Position numbers and translations under genes: made by a program. From NCBI GenBank assembly GCA_035504095.1, contig DATJSN010000092.1:69451-133450 (forward strand): a stretch of 64,000 nt of DNA. Direction: 5' to 3'. Below are positions 18,414-26,042 of this stretch, piece after piece. Position 1 is the stretch's first letter. Each line of letters opens with the position of its first letter. Under the pieces are notes generated by a model that was not told the origin of the DNA, did no database searches, and saw only the letters and a list, made by a program, of their open reading frames with translations. Source of the stretch: DATJSN01 sp035504095. Lineage in GTDB: Bacteria > Planctomycetota > Phycisphaerae > WQYP01.

Positions 18414-19091
18414 TCAGGCAGAACGTAAATACCGCTGAATCTTTTCCAGAGACTGGGCGATGCATTCCTGGCGCGGGTTTACAGCCAGTGATTTTTCATA
18501 GCAGCGAGCGGCGTCAGTCATATTGCCAATGTGCGCATAACAGTGCCCCATTCCGGCCATCGCGCCGAAATGTTGTGGCATCAGACTCAGCACACGCCGG
18601 CAATCACGGATGGACTCGTCGTAACGTTCCTCAAGATAGTAAGCAATGGCGCGCTGGTTGAACGCTTCGGAAAATCCGGGGTCGGCTTCAATAGCCAGAG
18701 AAAATTTTTCAATCGCGGTTTCGAAATTGTTGTGCTTGAGATGATCCAACCCGCACTTCAGGTGATTTAAACTTCGGCCCTTGCCGGAACGGAACCAGAT
18801 TCCCCAAAGGGCATGTTCCGCGGCTTCATTAACCGTCGCATCAGCATCGTGCAGCGCAGCGGCCAGCGGTTTGACCGCGCCCAAATCCCCAACCAATGAG
18901 AGCGACAATGCCGTGAGCCGGCGTACGGCGGCGTCTTTATCTTCCAGCAAAGCAACAAGTTTTTCCTGCGGCCAACTACTTAAAAGAATGTCCACCGCGC
19001 CCTGGAGTTTGGCGCCGCCGAGCAAATGCTGCAATTCGCGCATGAAACGCGCGGATTCAGAAGAGCCTTTTTTAGGATTCGGATCGGGCAT
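18414..19091 (-). CDS. HEAT-like and TPR repeat protein
   Basis: 225 residues from the ATG at 19091, chosen because GGAGG lies 7 nt upstream; the open frame extends to 19199. The N-terminal half has HEAT-like helices (VALLEDKDAAVRRLTALSLSLVGDLGAVKPL). The C-terminal half has at least three TPR units (e.g. FSEAFNQRAIAYYLEERYDESIRDCRRVL). Repeats of this kind bind proteins; the partner is unknown. No signal peptide, so probably cytoplasmic. Confidence 0.75.
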   Translation of the reverse strand: MPDPNPKKGSSESARFMRELQHLLGGAKLQGAVDILLSSWPQEKLVALLEDKDAAVRRLTALSLSLVGDLGAVKPLAAALHDADATVNEAAEHALWGIWFRSGKGRSLNHLKCGLDHLKHNNFETAIEKFSLAIEADPGFSEAFNQRAIAYYLEERYDESIRDCRRVLSLMPQHFGAMAGMGHCYAHIGNMTDAARCYEKSLAVNPRQECIAQSLEKIQRYLRSA

Positions 19092-19300
19092 ATATGGGCC
19101 TCCAAGCCGTATAGCTTGTCCGCCCGCAGGAATTTCGTCTTTGCCGTACTTCCCTAAGGCCACGCGGGCGTAATCCACCCTCAAAGCCCCAGTCGTCATT
19201 TACGCCGCTAAAACGGGCATTTTTGTTCGCCAGGGCCTCATATCATGTTATGCAACATCAATGGTGTCAGACAATAAAGTTTTTAATACCCGAGAGTTTT

Positions 19301-19552
19301 TTAGTACCCGCCAATACCCGTGCCGCTGTTAACCGGCGGCGCGACGAATCCGCTATCGTTAAATTCTCCCTGGTTAGATTGCTCAATAGGCTGGGGATCA
19401 GGGAAGTAGAGTGCTTTATCCTCTGCCTGAGGAGCATTTGGATCGGCAAAAAGGTTGTCGCTACAGCCGCTTAACATGCCTGCGGTTAAGACGGCAAACA
19501 GCAGGACAAAAACCGCCATGCGGCATCTATATTTGTGAAGTAGACCGCTCAT
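19301..19552 (-). CDS. Small lipoprotein
   Basis: 83 residues with a basic N-terminus, hydrophobic stretch (MAVFVLLFAVLTAGM) and lipobox LSGC near residue 30, so a short mature lipoprotein of about 54 residues rich in Asp, Pro, Asn and Gly. The start may be the second Met at residue 12. No recognisable domain. It lies just left of the tRNA-Leu insertion site in chromosomal DNA. Confidence 0.6.
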   Translation of the reverse strand: MSGLLHKYRCRMAVFVLLFAVLTAGMLSGCSDNLFADPNAPQAEDKALYFPDPQPIEQSNQGEFNDSGFVAPPVNSGTGIGGY

Positions 19553-19748
19553 GTGTACTTACACCTTTGGCCCGAGTGAATGAGGCTCTGGGGCTATTGT
19601 AAAAAAAAATCGTGCCAGCTTCAAAACAATAGACCAAAATTGTTGGGTAGACAAGCTACGCAATGATGAATTAAGCTGAAACGAAGGGAATTAAGCGTTT
19701 GGCTTGGACATGGGTGAACTTCTCAATCAAGACGGGATGGCCTGGAGC

Positions 19749-19830
19749 CTCTAACAAAATAAGATAGGCCGACAGCGCCGCAGAAGGGCTATTGGCGGCC
19801 CAACACGACTCCTAGCTTATTTTGTTAGAG
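19749..19830. repeat. 15-bp perfect inverted repeat upstream of attL
   Basis: CTCTAACAAAATAAG (19749-19763) and CTTATTTTGTTAGAG (19816-19830) are exact inverse copies separated by 52 nt. This lies in a 353-nt gene-free stretch (19553-19905) that otherwise holds only the tRNA 5' fragment. The enclosed 52 nt could form a structured loop or be a miniature element. Confidence 0.6.
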
Positions 19831-19863
19831 ACTCTTAAAGTAACGCCGCCATAATTGTTTATT

Positions 19864-19905
19864 TCTCGCCCGGGTGGCGGAATGGCAGACGCTCAGGACT
19901 TAAAA
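19864..19905 (+). repeat. attL core: 42-bp copy of the tRNA-Leu 5' half
   Basis: Identical to 53948-53989. It contains the acceptor 5' strand, D arm and anticodon stem up to the loop (starts TCTCGCCCGGG, ends GGACTTAAAA). After 19905 the sequence departs from the tRNA, so this copy cannot form a functional tRNA. Confidence 0.95.
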
Positions 19906-20085
19906 GCCCCCGATGAGTGTTCCCAACCAGCGGAAAATCAAGGACTTACGCCCACTAATCCGAACCCTGCACAATTAGTGCATAAAACCGATCCAGACTT
20001 GGAATTTTTAGCCGAGCGCTGGGATAGCCTGCCCGAAAACATCCGCAGAGCGATCCTGGCGCTGGCTGATGTTGCGGGACGGTAA
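19906..20085 (+). pseudogene. Stranded C-terminal coding segment of the island integrase
   Basis: 59 codons plus stop, in the same frame relative to the att core as the integrase at the other end. The product segment runs APDECSQPAENQG through FLAERWDSLPENIRRAILAL to DVAGR. There is no start codon or ribosome site of its own. In the circular form the core would join codon 485 of the integrase (ending 53989) directly to 19906, giving a 544-residue protein. In the integrated state this piece is orphaned and the integrase instead ends in translated tRNA sequence. Confidence 0.8.
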
Positions 20086-20086
20086 C
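20051..20086 (+). repeat. Integrase 3'-end repeat, copy 1
   Basis: The last 36 nt of the stranded integrase segment (starts CGATCCTGGCGCTGG, ends GGACGGTAAC). It recurs at 22071-22105 with one deletion and one substitution. The two copies flank the abiE operon as direct repeats. Confidence 0.85.
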
Positions 20087-20142
20087 GGGAACGCTGACCG
20101 GGTGCCCATCGAATCGGTTCGCGCCAGTGGCTTAATATATGC

Positions 20143-21186
20143 TCACTTCGATGCGCTATTAATCGCGGATTCCATCTCGTTGAGGACGGACAGAATGTGA
20201 TCGAAAGAAGGAGGCGGCCCAAAGATCATCTCCTGCATGCTCTGGTAGTCTTTGCGAAGCTCGTCTAATCGTGATTTAGGCGGAACAAGCCGGAGTGTAC
20301 CGGGACGGGCATTCGTATAGTTGGCAGATGCTGATGCAAAAAAGACGCTCTTATGTTCTGCCACCTTGAGCAGCAGTTCCGTGTTCTTCATCGCCTCACG
20401 ACCAATGCCGTGTTCGTACATACGGACCAGATCATAATAATGGCGAGATTGCCGCTCCCGCAAAATCTTTTTCTCCGAGGTATGGTACCAAGCGTGAAGG
20501 ATTGTCGCCTTTTCCCAAAATGTGCGTTCAGCCGCCAGAACATGCACGGAACATGTGGGTGATACAAAAACCTGCGGGAAATCCTCTGCGGCATAAGGCG
20601 TCACCACACCATCAATGGCTGGCCAATGATCGGAGCGTGCCCCAATCTCCAAGCGGACGATGGGATGAATGTATGCGGGGCTGGTAACTGATGTTGCCGT
20701 GCCGCTGCCAGGATAGTGGAACACCAGCGTCTGCTGATGAGGATCGCCCTGGACAAGGTCCAAAGTCCATGTTTGCCCAGAAGCCTTGCCCAGCGCGGTA
20801 ACGAACGAACTGCGAAGCTGAGGAAGAAACGTGTCGTGGATGAACTTTCGGCAAACGTTTGTAAGCGAGTCCAGCCGTTTCTCGCGTTGTTTCCCAGTCT
20901 TCGCGGCAGCGGGGTCGGAATCACCGCCAAACCCCAAATCGCCTCGGTTAATAGAAAGATCGATGTCTTCCGAGAACCGCTCGATCACCTTGAACACTTT
21001 GGCCAGAGATGTGCCTCCTTTGAAGATCAACCCTGCCGGCGGCGGGCTTAGTGAGAACAATCGCTTCAGTGTCCAACAAACCCAGAAATCCTTCTCGATG
21101 ATGGACGTGCTCAATCCGCGACGGGTTGCTACAGCATGGAAAAGATCGGCTCGGTCGCTAGCAGATCGTTGTGCGAATTCATCCAC
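20143..21186 (-). CDS. AbiEii/AbiGii-family nucleotidyltransferase toxin
   Basis: 347 residues from a GTG at 21186 (GGAG 7 nt upstream; a longer ATG start at 21222 exists). The opening DRADLFHAVATRRG...EKDFWVCWTLKRLF is characteristic of the family. The nucleotidyltransferase core GGTSLAKVFKVIERFSEDID near residue 55 holds the GG...S and the E-D-x-D metal residues. These type IV toxins act as GTP-binding or tRNA-modifying nucleotidyltransferases and give abortive phage infection. Translation overlaps the upstream antitoxin stop by 8 nt, the normal order. Confidence 0.88.
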   Translation of the reverse strand: MDEFAQRSASDRADLFHAVATRRGLSTSIIEKDFWVCWTLKRLFSLSPPPAGLIFKGGTSLAKVFKVIERFSEDIDLSINRGDLGFGGDSDPAAAKTGKQREKRLDSLTNVCRKFIHDTFLPQLRSSFVTALGKASGQTWTLDLVQGDPHQQTLVFHYPGSGTATSVTSPAYIHPIVRLEIGARSDHWPAIDGVVTPYAAEDFPQVFVSPTCSVHVLAAERTFWEKATILHAWYHTSEKKILRERQSRHYYDLVRMYEHGIGREAMKNTELLLKVAEHKSVFFASASANYTNARPGTLRLVPPKSRLDELRKDYQSMQEMIFGPPPSFDHILSVLNEMESAINSASK

Positions 21187-21811
21187 GCACAGTCTCCGCT
21201 GGCTTCCTAGCGTGGCTGACAATCTGACGGACGACGCCAGCTATCCAATCGGTGGTGTAACGGGAGTCTTTGGCTAGATCACGTTTTTCCTTCGCCGGAA
21301 TCACCGCCTTAAGCCGAGTCACGACTTGCGGGTCAACTGCTTGTTTGCCCATGTACCGTAAGGCTTGAAAGACCAAGGCGCTGGTCTGGCTGCCAAGAGG
21401 TAGTTCTTTTGGAGCGACGTGTTTAATTTGCAGTTCCATCTTTCCAATACGAATACGCCGGGATCGCCCATCGCTTAGATACACGAACTTGGCGGGTACC
21501 TGTGTGGATAGCCCGAAGATATTGGCGGCGACCGCTCCGGAGGGGACCATTCGGCTGCCGGTTCGGCGTCCGATGGCCTGAGCGACTTGGTCAACATCGG
21601 GAGTGAGCTTGATTTTCAGGCGAGGGTTGATACGGGGGTAGTAATAAAGGCCTCGTCCTAGACGCTGGATGTTGCCAGAACGAACCAGACGAGAAAGAGC
21701 TTGATCCGTGGCATGGCGTGAACCAGTGTCGAGGAAGTCTTTGGGTGTAAAGACCCCCCCGCTTTTGGCCGACCGGATACGCTCAAGAATGGTTTGTTGT
21801 ACAGTATCCAT
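21179..21811 (-). CDS. AbiEi-like antitoxin/repressor (DUF6088-like)
   Basis: 210 residues from the ATG at 21811 (GAGG 8 nt upstream; in-frame start at 21853 would span the operator). An N-terminal winged helix (FTPKDFLDTGSRHATDQALSRLVRSG) is followed by GRGLYYYPRINPR, the pattern of AbiEi/DUF6088 proteins, and a larger C-terminal domain. AbiEi-type proteins repress their own promoter and neutralise AbiEii. Encoded directly upstream of the toxin and preceded by a strong palindrome. Confidence 0.85.
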   Translation of the reverse strand: MDTVQQTILERIRSAKSGGVFTPKDFLDTGSRHATDQALSRLVRSGNIQRLGRGLYYYPRINPRLKIKLTPDVDQVAQAIGRRTGSRMVPSGAVAANIFGLSTQVPAKFVYLSDGRSRRIRIGKMELQIKHVAPKELPLGSQTSALVFQALRYMGKQAVDPQVVTRLKAVIPAKEKRDLAKDSRYTTDWIAGVVRQIVSHARKPAETVRG

Positions 21812-21823
21812 AGGCGAAACCTC

Positions 21824-21851
21824 GTCAGAAAAGTGTATACGTTTTTCTGAC
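21824..21851. promoter_or_regulatory. Palindromic operator of the abiE operon
   Basis: GTCAGAAAA (21824-21832) and TTTTCTGAC (21843-21851) are perfect 9-bp arms around a centre containing GTATAC. It sits 13 nt upstream of the abiEi ATG. AbiEi proteins are known to autoregulate by binding inverted repeats, so this is the likely operator. The gene-free stretch to 22237 also holds a 10-bp inverted repeat (TTTCACTGCA at 21933, TGCAGTGAAA at 21977), the second integrase-end repeat and an XRE gene remnant. Confidence 0.65.
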
Positions 21852-22070
21852 AAACTTCAATCCCTTGGTTTTAATCGAGTTGGTACCAGCGGCCAAGTGA
21901 GGGATGGTAGGAATGCGTTAAACATGCCAAGGTTTCACTGCAAATATCAATTTCAACAGATGCTGAAAACCATAAATGCAGTGAAATGTGCGCCAAAACG
22001 CAATTATATTCTTAATAATAAATTACTTGTTCATTATATGGTTATTCGTAGGATATACTCGTTCGGCGTG

Positions 22071-22105
22071 CGATCTGGCGCTGACTGATGTTGCGGGACG
22101 GTAAC
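22071..22105 (+). repeat. Integrase 3'-end repeat, copy 2
   Basis: 35 nt matching 20051-20086 apart from one missing C and one substitution. It is not part of an open integrase frame. Its position beyond abiE suggests the abiE cassette was inserted by recombination involving the integrase 3' end. Confidence 0.8.
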
Positions 22106-22153
22106 AATAACAAAGCCACACATAGCGATAGCGACAATTTAAGGTTTGTGTAG

Positions 22154-22230
22154 CTAAGACGTGATTTTCAGGCCCAGCGCCTTTAAAATATTGGAGCTTA
22201 AGCCAGCATTTTTAAAAGTAGACGATAGGA
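22154..22230 (-). pseudogene. Remnant of an XRE-like gene 3' end
   Basis: Read on the minus strand this encodes GLSSNILKALGLKITS followed by TAG, aligning with the C-terminus NKLQHLLKVLGMKIMS of the intact XRE-like gene at 22709-22909. The upstream helix-turn-helix region is absent. It is placed symmetrically on the other side of the TIR gene, so the TIR gene is bracketed by one intact and one decayed copy. Confidence 0.5.
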
Positions 22231-22237
22231 CATCACG

Positions 22238-22708
22238 ATGGCCTTCTCGGTTTTCATCAGTTATTCCACAAACGATCTGGCCAACGCAAAGGCCTTAAGC
22301 TCTTGGGTCAAGGCAGCAGGCGCACAGCCGTTTCTTGCCGAGTATTCGTTGTCGCCCGGCCAACCGTTGGCGTCAGGCATATTGGCAGCGATTCGAAACT
22401 GTAATTTATTTCTGCTCTTGTGGACTGGCAACGCGCGTAACTCGGAATGGGTGCCTCAAGAGATCGGGATTGCAAAAGGCGCAGGCAAAGACATTCTTCC
22501 AATTGTTCTGCAACGGGGGCTTACGCTGCCCGGTTTCATCAAGGACCTTAAGTACCTCGCCGTTTACAACGATCAGACAGCTACGATTCAATGGTTGTAT
22601 CAACATCTGACGGGCAAGGTCAAGCAAAAGGAGGAAATCGAAAAAGTGGTTGCGGGCGGCATTGTCGGCGCGATTCTCCTTCTGTTGGCCGTGGCTAGCA
22701 AGTCCTAA
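22238..22708 (+). CDS. TIR-domain protein with C-terminal transmembrane helix
   Basis: 156 residues. The TIR domain begins FSVFISYSTNDLANAKAL, continues with LSPGQPLASGILAAIRNCNLF and has the catalytic-type Glu in WVPQEIGIAKGAGKD near residue 75, as in NAD+-cleaving TIR effectors. Residues about 135-153 (GGIVGAILLLLAVA) form one membrane helix. Single TIR-TM proteins can act as membrane-tethered effectors in phage defence. AGGA is 8 nt before the ATG. It converges exactly with an XRE-like gene. Confidence 0.8.
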   Translation: MAFSVFISYSTNDLANAKALSSWVKAAGAQPFLAEYSLSPGQPLASGILAAIRNCNLFLLLWTGNARNSEWVPQEIGIAKGAGKDILPIVLQRGLTLPGFIKDLKYLAVYNDQTATIQWLYQHLTGKVKQKEEIEKVVAGGIVGAILLLLAVASKS

Positions 22709-22909
22709 CTAAGACATGATTTTCATGCCTAGCACTTTTAGAAGATGCTGAAGCTTGTTACTTCCCATCGACTTCCGGCGATGCAGATAATCGTAAATGT
22801 GCCGCTGGCTGATCTTTCCGTCTACTGCCTGGCCAAGTGAGTAAGAGTTTAACCCCAGCTTTTCCACCTTAGCGATCACTGCTTCCTGGATTTCGTCTTT
22901 TTGACTCAT
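22709..22909 (-). CDS. Small XRE/Cro-like DNA-binding protein
   Basis: 66 residues with a helix-turn-helix core: YSLGQAVDGKISQRHIYDYLHRRKSMGSNKLQHLLKVLG. A perfect TATAAT -10 box (22917-22922, minus strand) ends 7 nt before the ATG and there is no ribosome site, so the mRNA is probably leaderless. Convergent with the TIR gene, stop to stop; it could regulate neighbouring island genes. Confidence 0.65.
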   Translation of the reverse strand: MSQKDEIQEAVIAKVEKLGLNSYSLGQAVDGKISQRHIYDYLHRRKSMGSNKLQHLLKVLGMKIMS

Positions 22910-22924
22910 GGGTACGATTATACT

Positions 22925-23218
22925 TCATTCTTTTTTTATCCGCTCCCACTTATCGCGCGACGGTGCTCCAGCAGCCAACCAGTCGCGTAGCTCGTCGATG
23001 AGCCAGAGATGACGCCGCGCGATCCAAAAACCTAGCGGCGTCTGGCCAGCCGAAAACTGTGCCAGCCAAGTAGAGCGTGAAATGCCGCATAGTTTTGCGG
23101 CATCAGCAGCCCCAACGGCCAGCGGGGTGATAGGGCTGGCTTGTGGTGTGGCGGTTACGGTGCTAACGGTTTCATCGGGACCGCAGCGTTGGGTCCGTTT
23201 TTCGAGATTACTTGCCAT
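22925..23218 (-). CDS. AlpA/excisionase-like helix-turn-helix protein
   Basis: 97 residues: a polar, Thr/Pro-rich N-terminal 30 residues, then a MerR-like wHTH (GAADAAKLCGISRSTWLAQFSAGQTPLGFWIARRHLW) and a C-terminal helix. Such proteins recruit excisionase or activate island promoters. It follows the ArdC-like gene in the same direction and is one of four AlpA/Xis-type genes or relatives on this island. Confidence 0.65.
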   Translation of the reverse strand: MASNLEKRTQRCGPDETVSTVTATPQASPITPLAVGAADAAKLCGISRSTWLAQFSAGQTPLGFWIARRHLWLIDELRDWLAAGAPSRDKWERIKKE

Positions 23219-23292
23219 GCTATTTCACCACGCTGCGCCAGAGTCGGGCACGACACATGTCCGGCTCAGGCCCCTATTGTTCAAGTTATTCC

Positions 23293-24201
23293 TTACGCTG
23301 CAATCGCTTCCGGCTGCTGTTCCGTTGCGACAGCCGCGCCATGCTGGCCAGTGATCCAGTCAGCGGCCTTCTGTGCCGCACCTGCCGCGACTACGGCAAG
23401 CCGATTGTTGCCGCGTAGAACCTTGATCCATGAGCCGATATAGGCGGCCTGGTTCTCAATGGTCGCTGGCTGAATGCCAGCCCGAGCGCACAGATACGCG
23501 GCTGACATTTCGGCGATCAACTCTTCACGTACATATTCCGGCGTCTCATGCCCCGTCGGTTTCATCCCGTCTTTGCGATCAAGACGTGTGAAATGTCCCG
23601 TAGAATGCGCCAACTCGTGAAATAGCGTTGCGTAGTAAGCTTCCGGTGAGACAAACCGTGTAGGCTCCGGGATCAAAACCTTATCTAGCGATGGCCGATA
23701 CAACGGGGCGAGGCCGCCATGCTCAATTGTCGGTGCGTTGTCGTACCCTTTGACGATTGCTTCCGCATTTTCAATTGGCGAAAACAAAGTCGGCTTATAT
23801 TCGCTGGCATCCGGCGCCGCGATACCTTCGCACTGGTCAACATTGAACACGTTGTAGTAACGCAGCATCGGCACTGTGTCAGGCTCTCCGGTCTGGCGGT
23901 CTACAATCGCCAATTGCTTCCAGAAGATAACCATTGACGATTTTTCACCCTTTTTTACCGAGCCGCCGCGTTCTTTTGCCTGATTGAACGTCAACCAGTA
24001 AGACGAGACATAACCCTTGCAATACGCCGCAATGTTCAGCGTGAACACGTTCAGGCCGCGATACCCTTTGCCAGTGTTTAGGTTTTTCGGCCAGCCTGTC
24101 TCGCCGCGCCCTAGCACTGGATGACGCCAGGGAACCACGCCTTTTTCAAGCATGGCGACTATCTGATCCGTTACTGTTTGGCACAAATCGAATCTACTCA
24201 T
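23293..24201 (-). CDS. ArdC-like antirestriction protein (ssDNA-binding plus zincin)
   Basis: 302 residues from the ATG at 24201 (GAGGA 7 nt upstream). The N-terminal ArdC-N region has MLEKGVVPWRHP and LNTGKGYRGLNVFTL motifs and the YWLTFNQAKERGGSVKKGEK stretch. The C-terminal metallopeptidase-like domain carries the zinc motif HELAH (in TLFHELAHSTGH near residue 195). ArdC proteins bind single-stranded DNA and protect incoming mobile DNA from restriction. A 13-bp palindrome lies upstream. Confidence 0.88.
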   Translation of the reverse strand: MSRFDLCQTVTDQIVAMLEKGVVPWRHPVLGRGETGWPKNLNTGKGYRGLNVFTLNIAAYCKGYVSSYWLTFNQAKERGGSVKKGEKSSMVIFWKQLAIVDRQTGEPDTVPMLRYYNVFNVDQCEGIAAPDASEYKPTLFSPIENAEAIVKGYDNAPTIEHGGLAPLYRPSLDKVLIPEPTRFVSPEAYYATLFHELAHSTGHFTRLDRKDGMKPTGHETPEYVREELIAEMSAAYLCARAGIQPATIENQAAYIGSWIKVLRGNNRLAVVAAGAAQKAADWITGQHGAAVATEQQPEAIAA

Positions 24202-24265
24202 TGATGCATCCTCACTATCCCGACGACCGGTCGGCGCGGGCAATCGAACAAATTGGATCGCTAAA

Positions 24266-24295
24266 GACACTATAGAGCTATCGCTCTATAGTGTC
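24266..24295. promoter_or_regulatory. 13-bp perfect palindrome upstream of the ardC-like gene
   Basis: GACACTATAGAGC (24266-24278) and GCTCTATAGTGTC (24283-24295) are exact inverse copies around TATC, 64 nt upstream of the ArdC-like start. It contains TATAG -10-like hexamers on both strands, so a repressor bound here would block transcription. A strong operator candidate. Confidence 0.65.
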
Positions 24296-24331
24296 AAGCA
24301 CATTTTTATAGAATATTTAATAAGACTTGAA

Positions 24332-24487
24332 GTGAGCGAGCTGTTTAAGTTATATGGGGTTTACACGCTGTTTATTATCGCCGTTATGGTGTCGATTCTA
24401 GTGGTGATAGCTACGCGAGCATATATCCAATGGACTGATAGTCAGCCAATACCGCTATGGCATCAACCGTCTACAACGCAACAATAA
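24332..24487 (+). CDS. Possible 51-residue single-pass membrane peptide
   Basis: A GTG-started frame gives SELFKLYGVYT, a hydrophobic helix at about residues 11-29 (LFIIAVMVSILVVIA) and a polar C-terminus ending PSTTQQ. No clear ribosome site. The hydrophobic block and the proper stop make it look real, but chance cannot be excluded. The rest of 24296-24608 shows no feature. Confidence 0.3.
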   Translation: MSELFKLYGVYTLFIIAVMVSILVVIATRAYIQWTDSQPIPLWHQPSTTQQ

Positions 24488-24608
24488 TTTGTATAATATT
24501 CTTATCTCGGATATTTTTTCACCATGCCTAAGCGTCCATTATTAGTTGTGAATAAATATGGCTAATATTTTTCTAGTGGAGCGTGTAGCGAGCTGAGGAA
24601 ATTTAAGA

Positions 24609-25973
24609 ATGATACTTGCAATCGTTGAGAACAACAGCCCAGCAATAGCGCTTTTAATTGTGGTAGGCATAGCCGTTCTCGGAAATACTTTATTGCGTGG
24701 ATCCAGACTACTATTTAGGAAGTTGAGCGGTTGGAAGGCATTGACACAAAGATTCCCCGTGAAAATTATCCATATGTCCGGCGAGAAATACAGAGCACAT
24801 GGAGAGTGTGTCAACTTTAGATTTCGCCACAGCGGCCTATATAAACCGTACCTAATTGAGCTTGCACAAGAAGGCCTTTTAGTCACGGCCAGTTTCGCTT
24901 CAGGCTCGCCAATATTTATTCCCTGGTCTAGTGTCGGCGGTGTTAGCGTGATCGATCTAGATCATTTGGGGACGGCAGTTGGGGTGACTGTGGACTATGA
25001 AAAAATAATGCGTTTCGAGCTTCCCAATGCCGCACTGACCACCATTCAAAAAAATATTCTTGCAGAACGATTCCAAAAAGTAACGAGTTCTCCATTATCT
25101 ACTGTCTCACTATTCGAGACGAGAAATGCACCAACAATAGAAAAAGACGAACCCACAAAAAGCGTAACGAGAAACCAACCAACGACGGCAGGGCAAACCT
25201 TAATCACCAAACCGAAAATTGCTCCAACTTCAACCAGCCCTGGCAATTTACCAGTTACGATTTCTGAATGGCAATCTGCTACTGATCAACTAGCCGGAAT
25301 TAATGAAAGCACTTGGATTCCTTCAAAAGGGTATGCCAATAATTCCCAGAATGTTAATAATGTATACAAATTCTATCAAACCATATACGAGGCGAATCCT
25401 AATCTTTTGTGGGCCGGTCTGGCTGCTGTGGCTGGTAGTAATGATGTACTGTGGACATTGAAGATACTGAATTCACTCGCCGTCTATGATCCAACTGATG
25501 ATCTTCCCATTACTGAAGACACGCTTCTAACTATGCAACAGAACATTTACAAAGACCTTGCTTGGCAACAAGTGGCATATCAGTTTGGTAGGATCGATGC
25601 AGTCACAAACATTTATCTAAGTGGTGGAATAACGCCAGAAAATTATCAAACATGGCTGAAAATAGATAATGGCATCCAGACAGGTATTAGCAAGCAAATC
25701 GTAACTGGCAATTATGAACTGCTCTATAGGGAACAATTCATGATTGTCACCCCAGGATATGTAAAACTCAGGAACCTTCCCTTCCCAGTCCCATCTGTCG
25801 TGGAGGATTTATTTGTATCAAATCCAATTCCAGGAGGTGCGCAATTTGATGGCGATATAACTGATTTCCAACAACGAATGTCTTGGATGGGTGATCAGGT
25901 ATTTTATCCATTTAGTCAGATGTCTCCAGGCGACCGTTTAAATCTTGTCGCAAAACCAATTATGAATCAGTAG
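24609..25973 (+). CDS. Membrane-anchored protein of unknown function
   Basis: 454 residues. Residues about 10-27 form a transmembrane helix, followed by a small domain (residues 40-150), a Thr/Pro/Lys-rich linker (about 170-215) and a C-terminal domain beginning TISEWQSATDQLAGIN with a stretch NNVYKFYQTIYEANPNLLWA. I do not recognise the family. GAGGA 9 nt before the ATG supports the start. AT-rich compared with the flanking chromosome, and convergent with the NlpC/P60-like gene; the two could be one cargo unit. Confidence 0.65.
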   Translation: MILAIVENNSPAIALLIVVGIAVLGNTLLRGSRLLFRKLSGWKALTQRFPVKIIHMSGEKYRAHGECVNFRFRHSGLYKPYLIELAQEGLLVTASFASGSPIFIPWSSVGGVSVIDLDHLGTAVGVTVDYEKIMRFELPNAALTTIQKNILAERFQKVTSSPLSTVSLFETRNAPTIEKDEPTKSVTRNQPTTAGQTLITKPKIAPTSTSPGNLPVTISEWQSATDQLAGINESTWIPSKGYANNSQNVNNVYKFYQTIYEANPNLLWAGLAAVAGSNDVLWTLKILNSLAVYDPTDDLPITEDTLLTMQQNIYKDLAWQQVAYQFGRIDAVTNIYLSGGITPENYQTWLKIDNGIQTGISKQIVTGNYELLYREQFMIVTPGYVKLRNLPFPVPSVVEDLFVSNPIPGGAQFDGDITDFQQRMSWMGDQVFYPFSQMSPGDRLNLVAKPIMNQ

Positions 25974-26042
25974 AGGACAGAAGACAGGATATTCAGCGAA
26001 ATTTACCGTACAGAAAAATATGTAGCGTGTGCGGAAAATTGA

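Noticed and set aside
19855..20085. Independent 76-residue gene at the island left end
   Set aside because: Its first part is the tRNA-Leu fragment and it has no ribosome site; it is better explained as the severed integrase tail.
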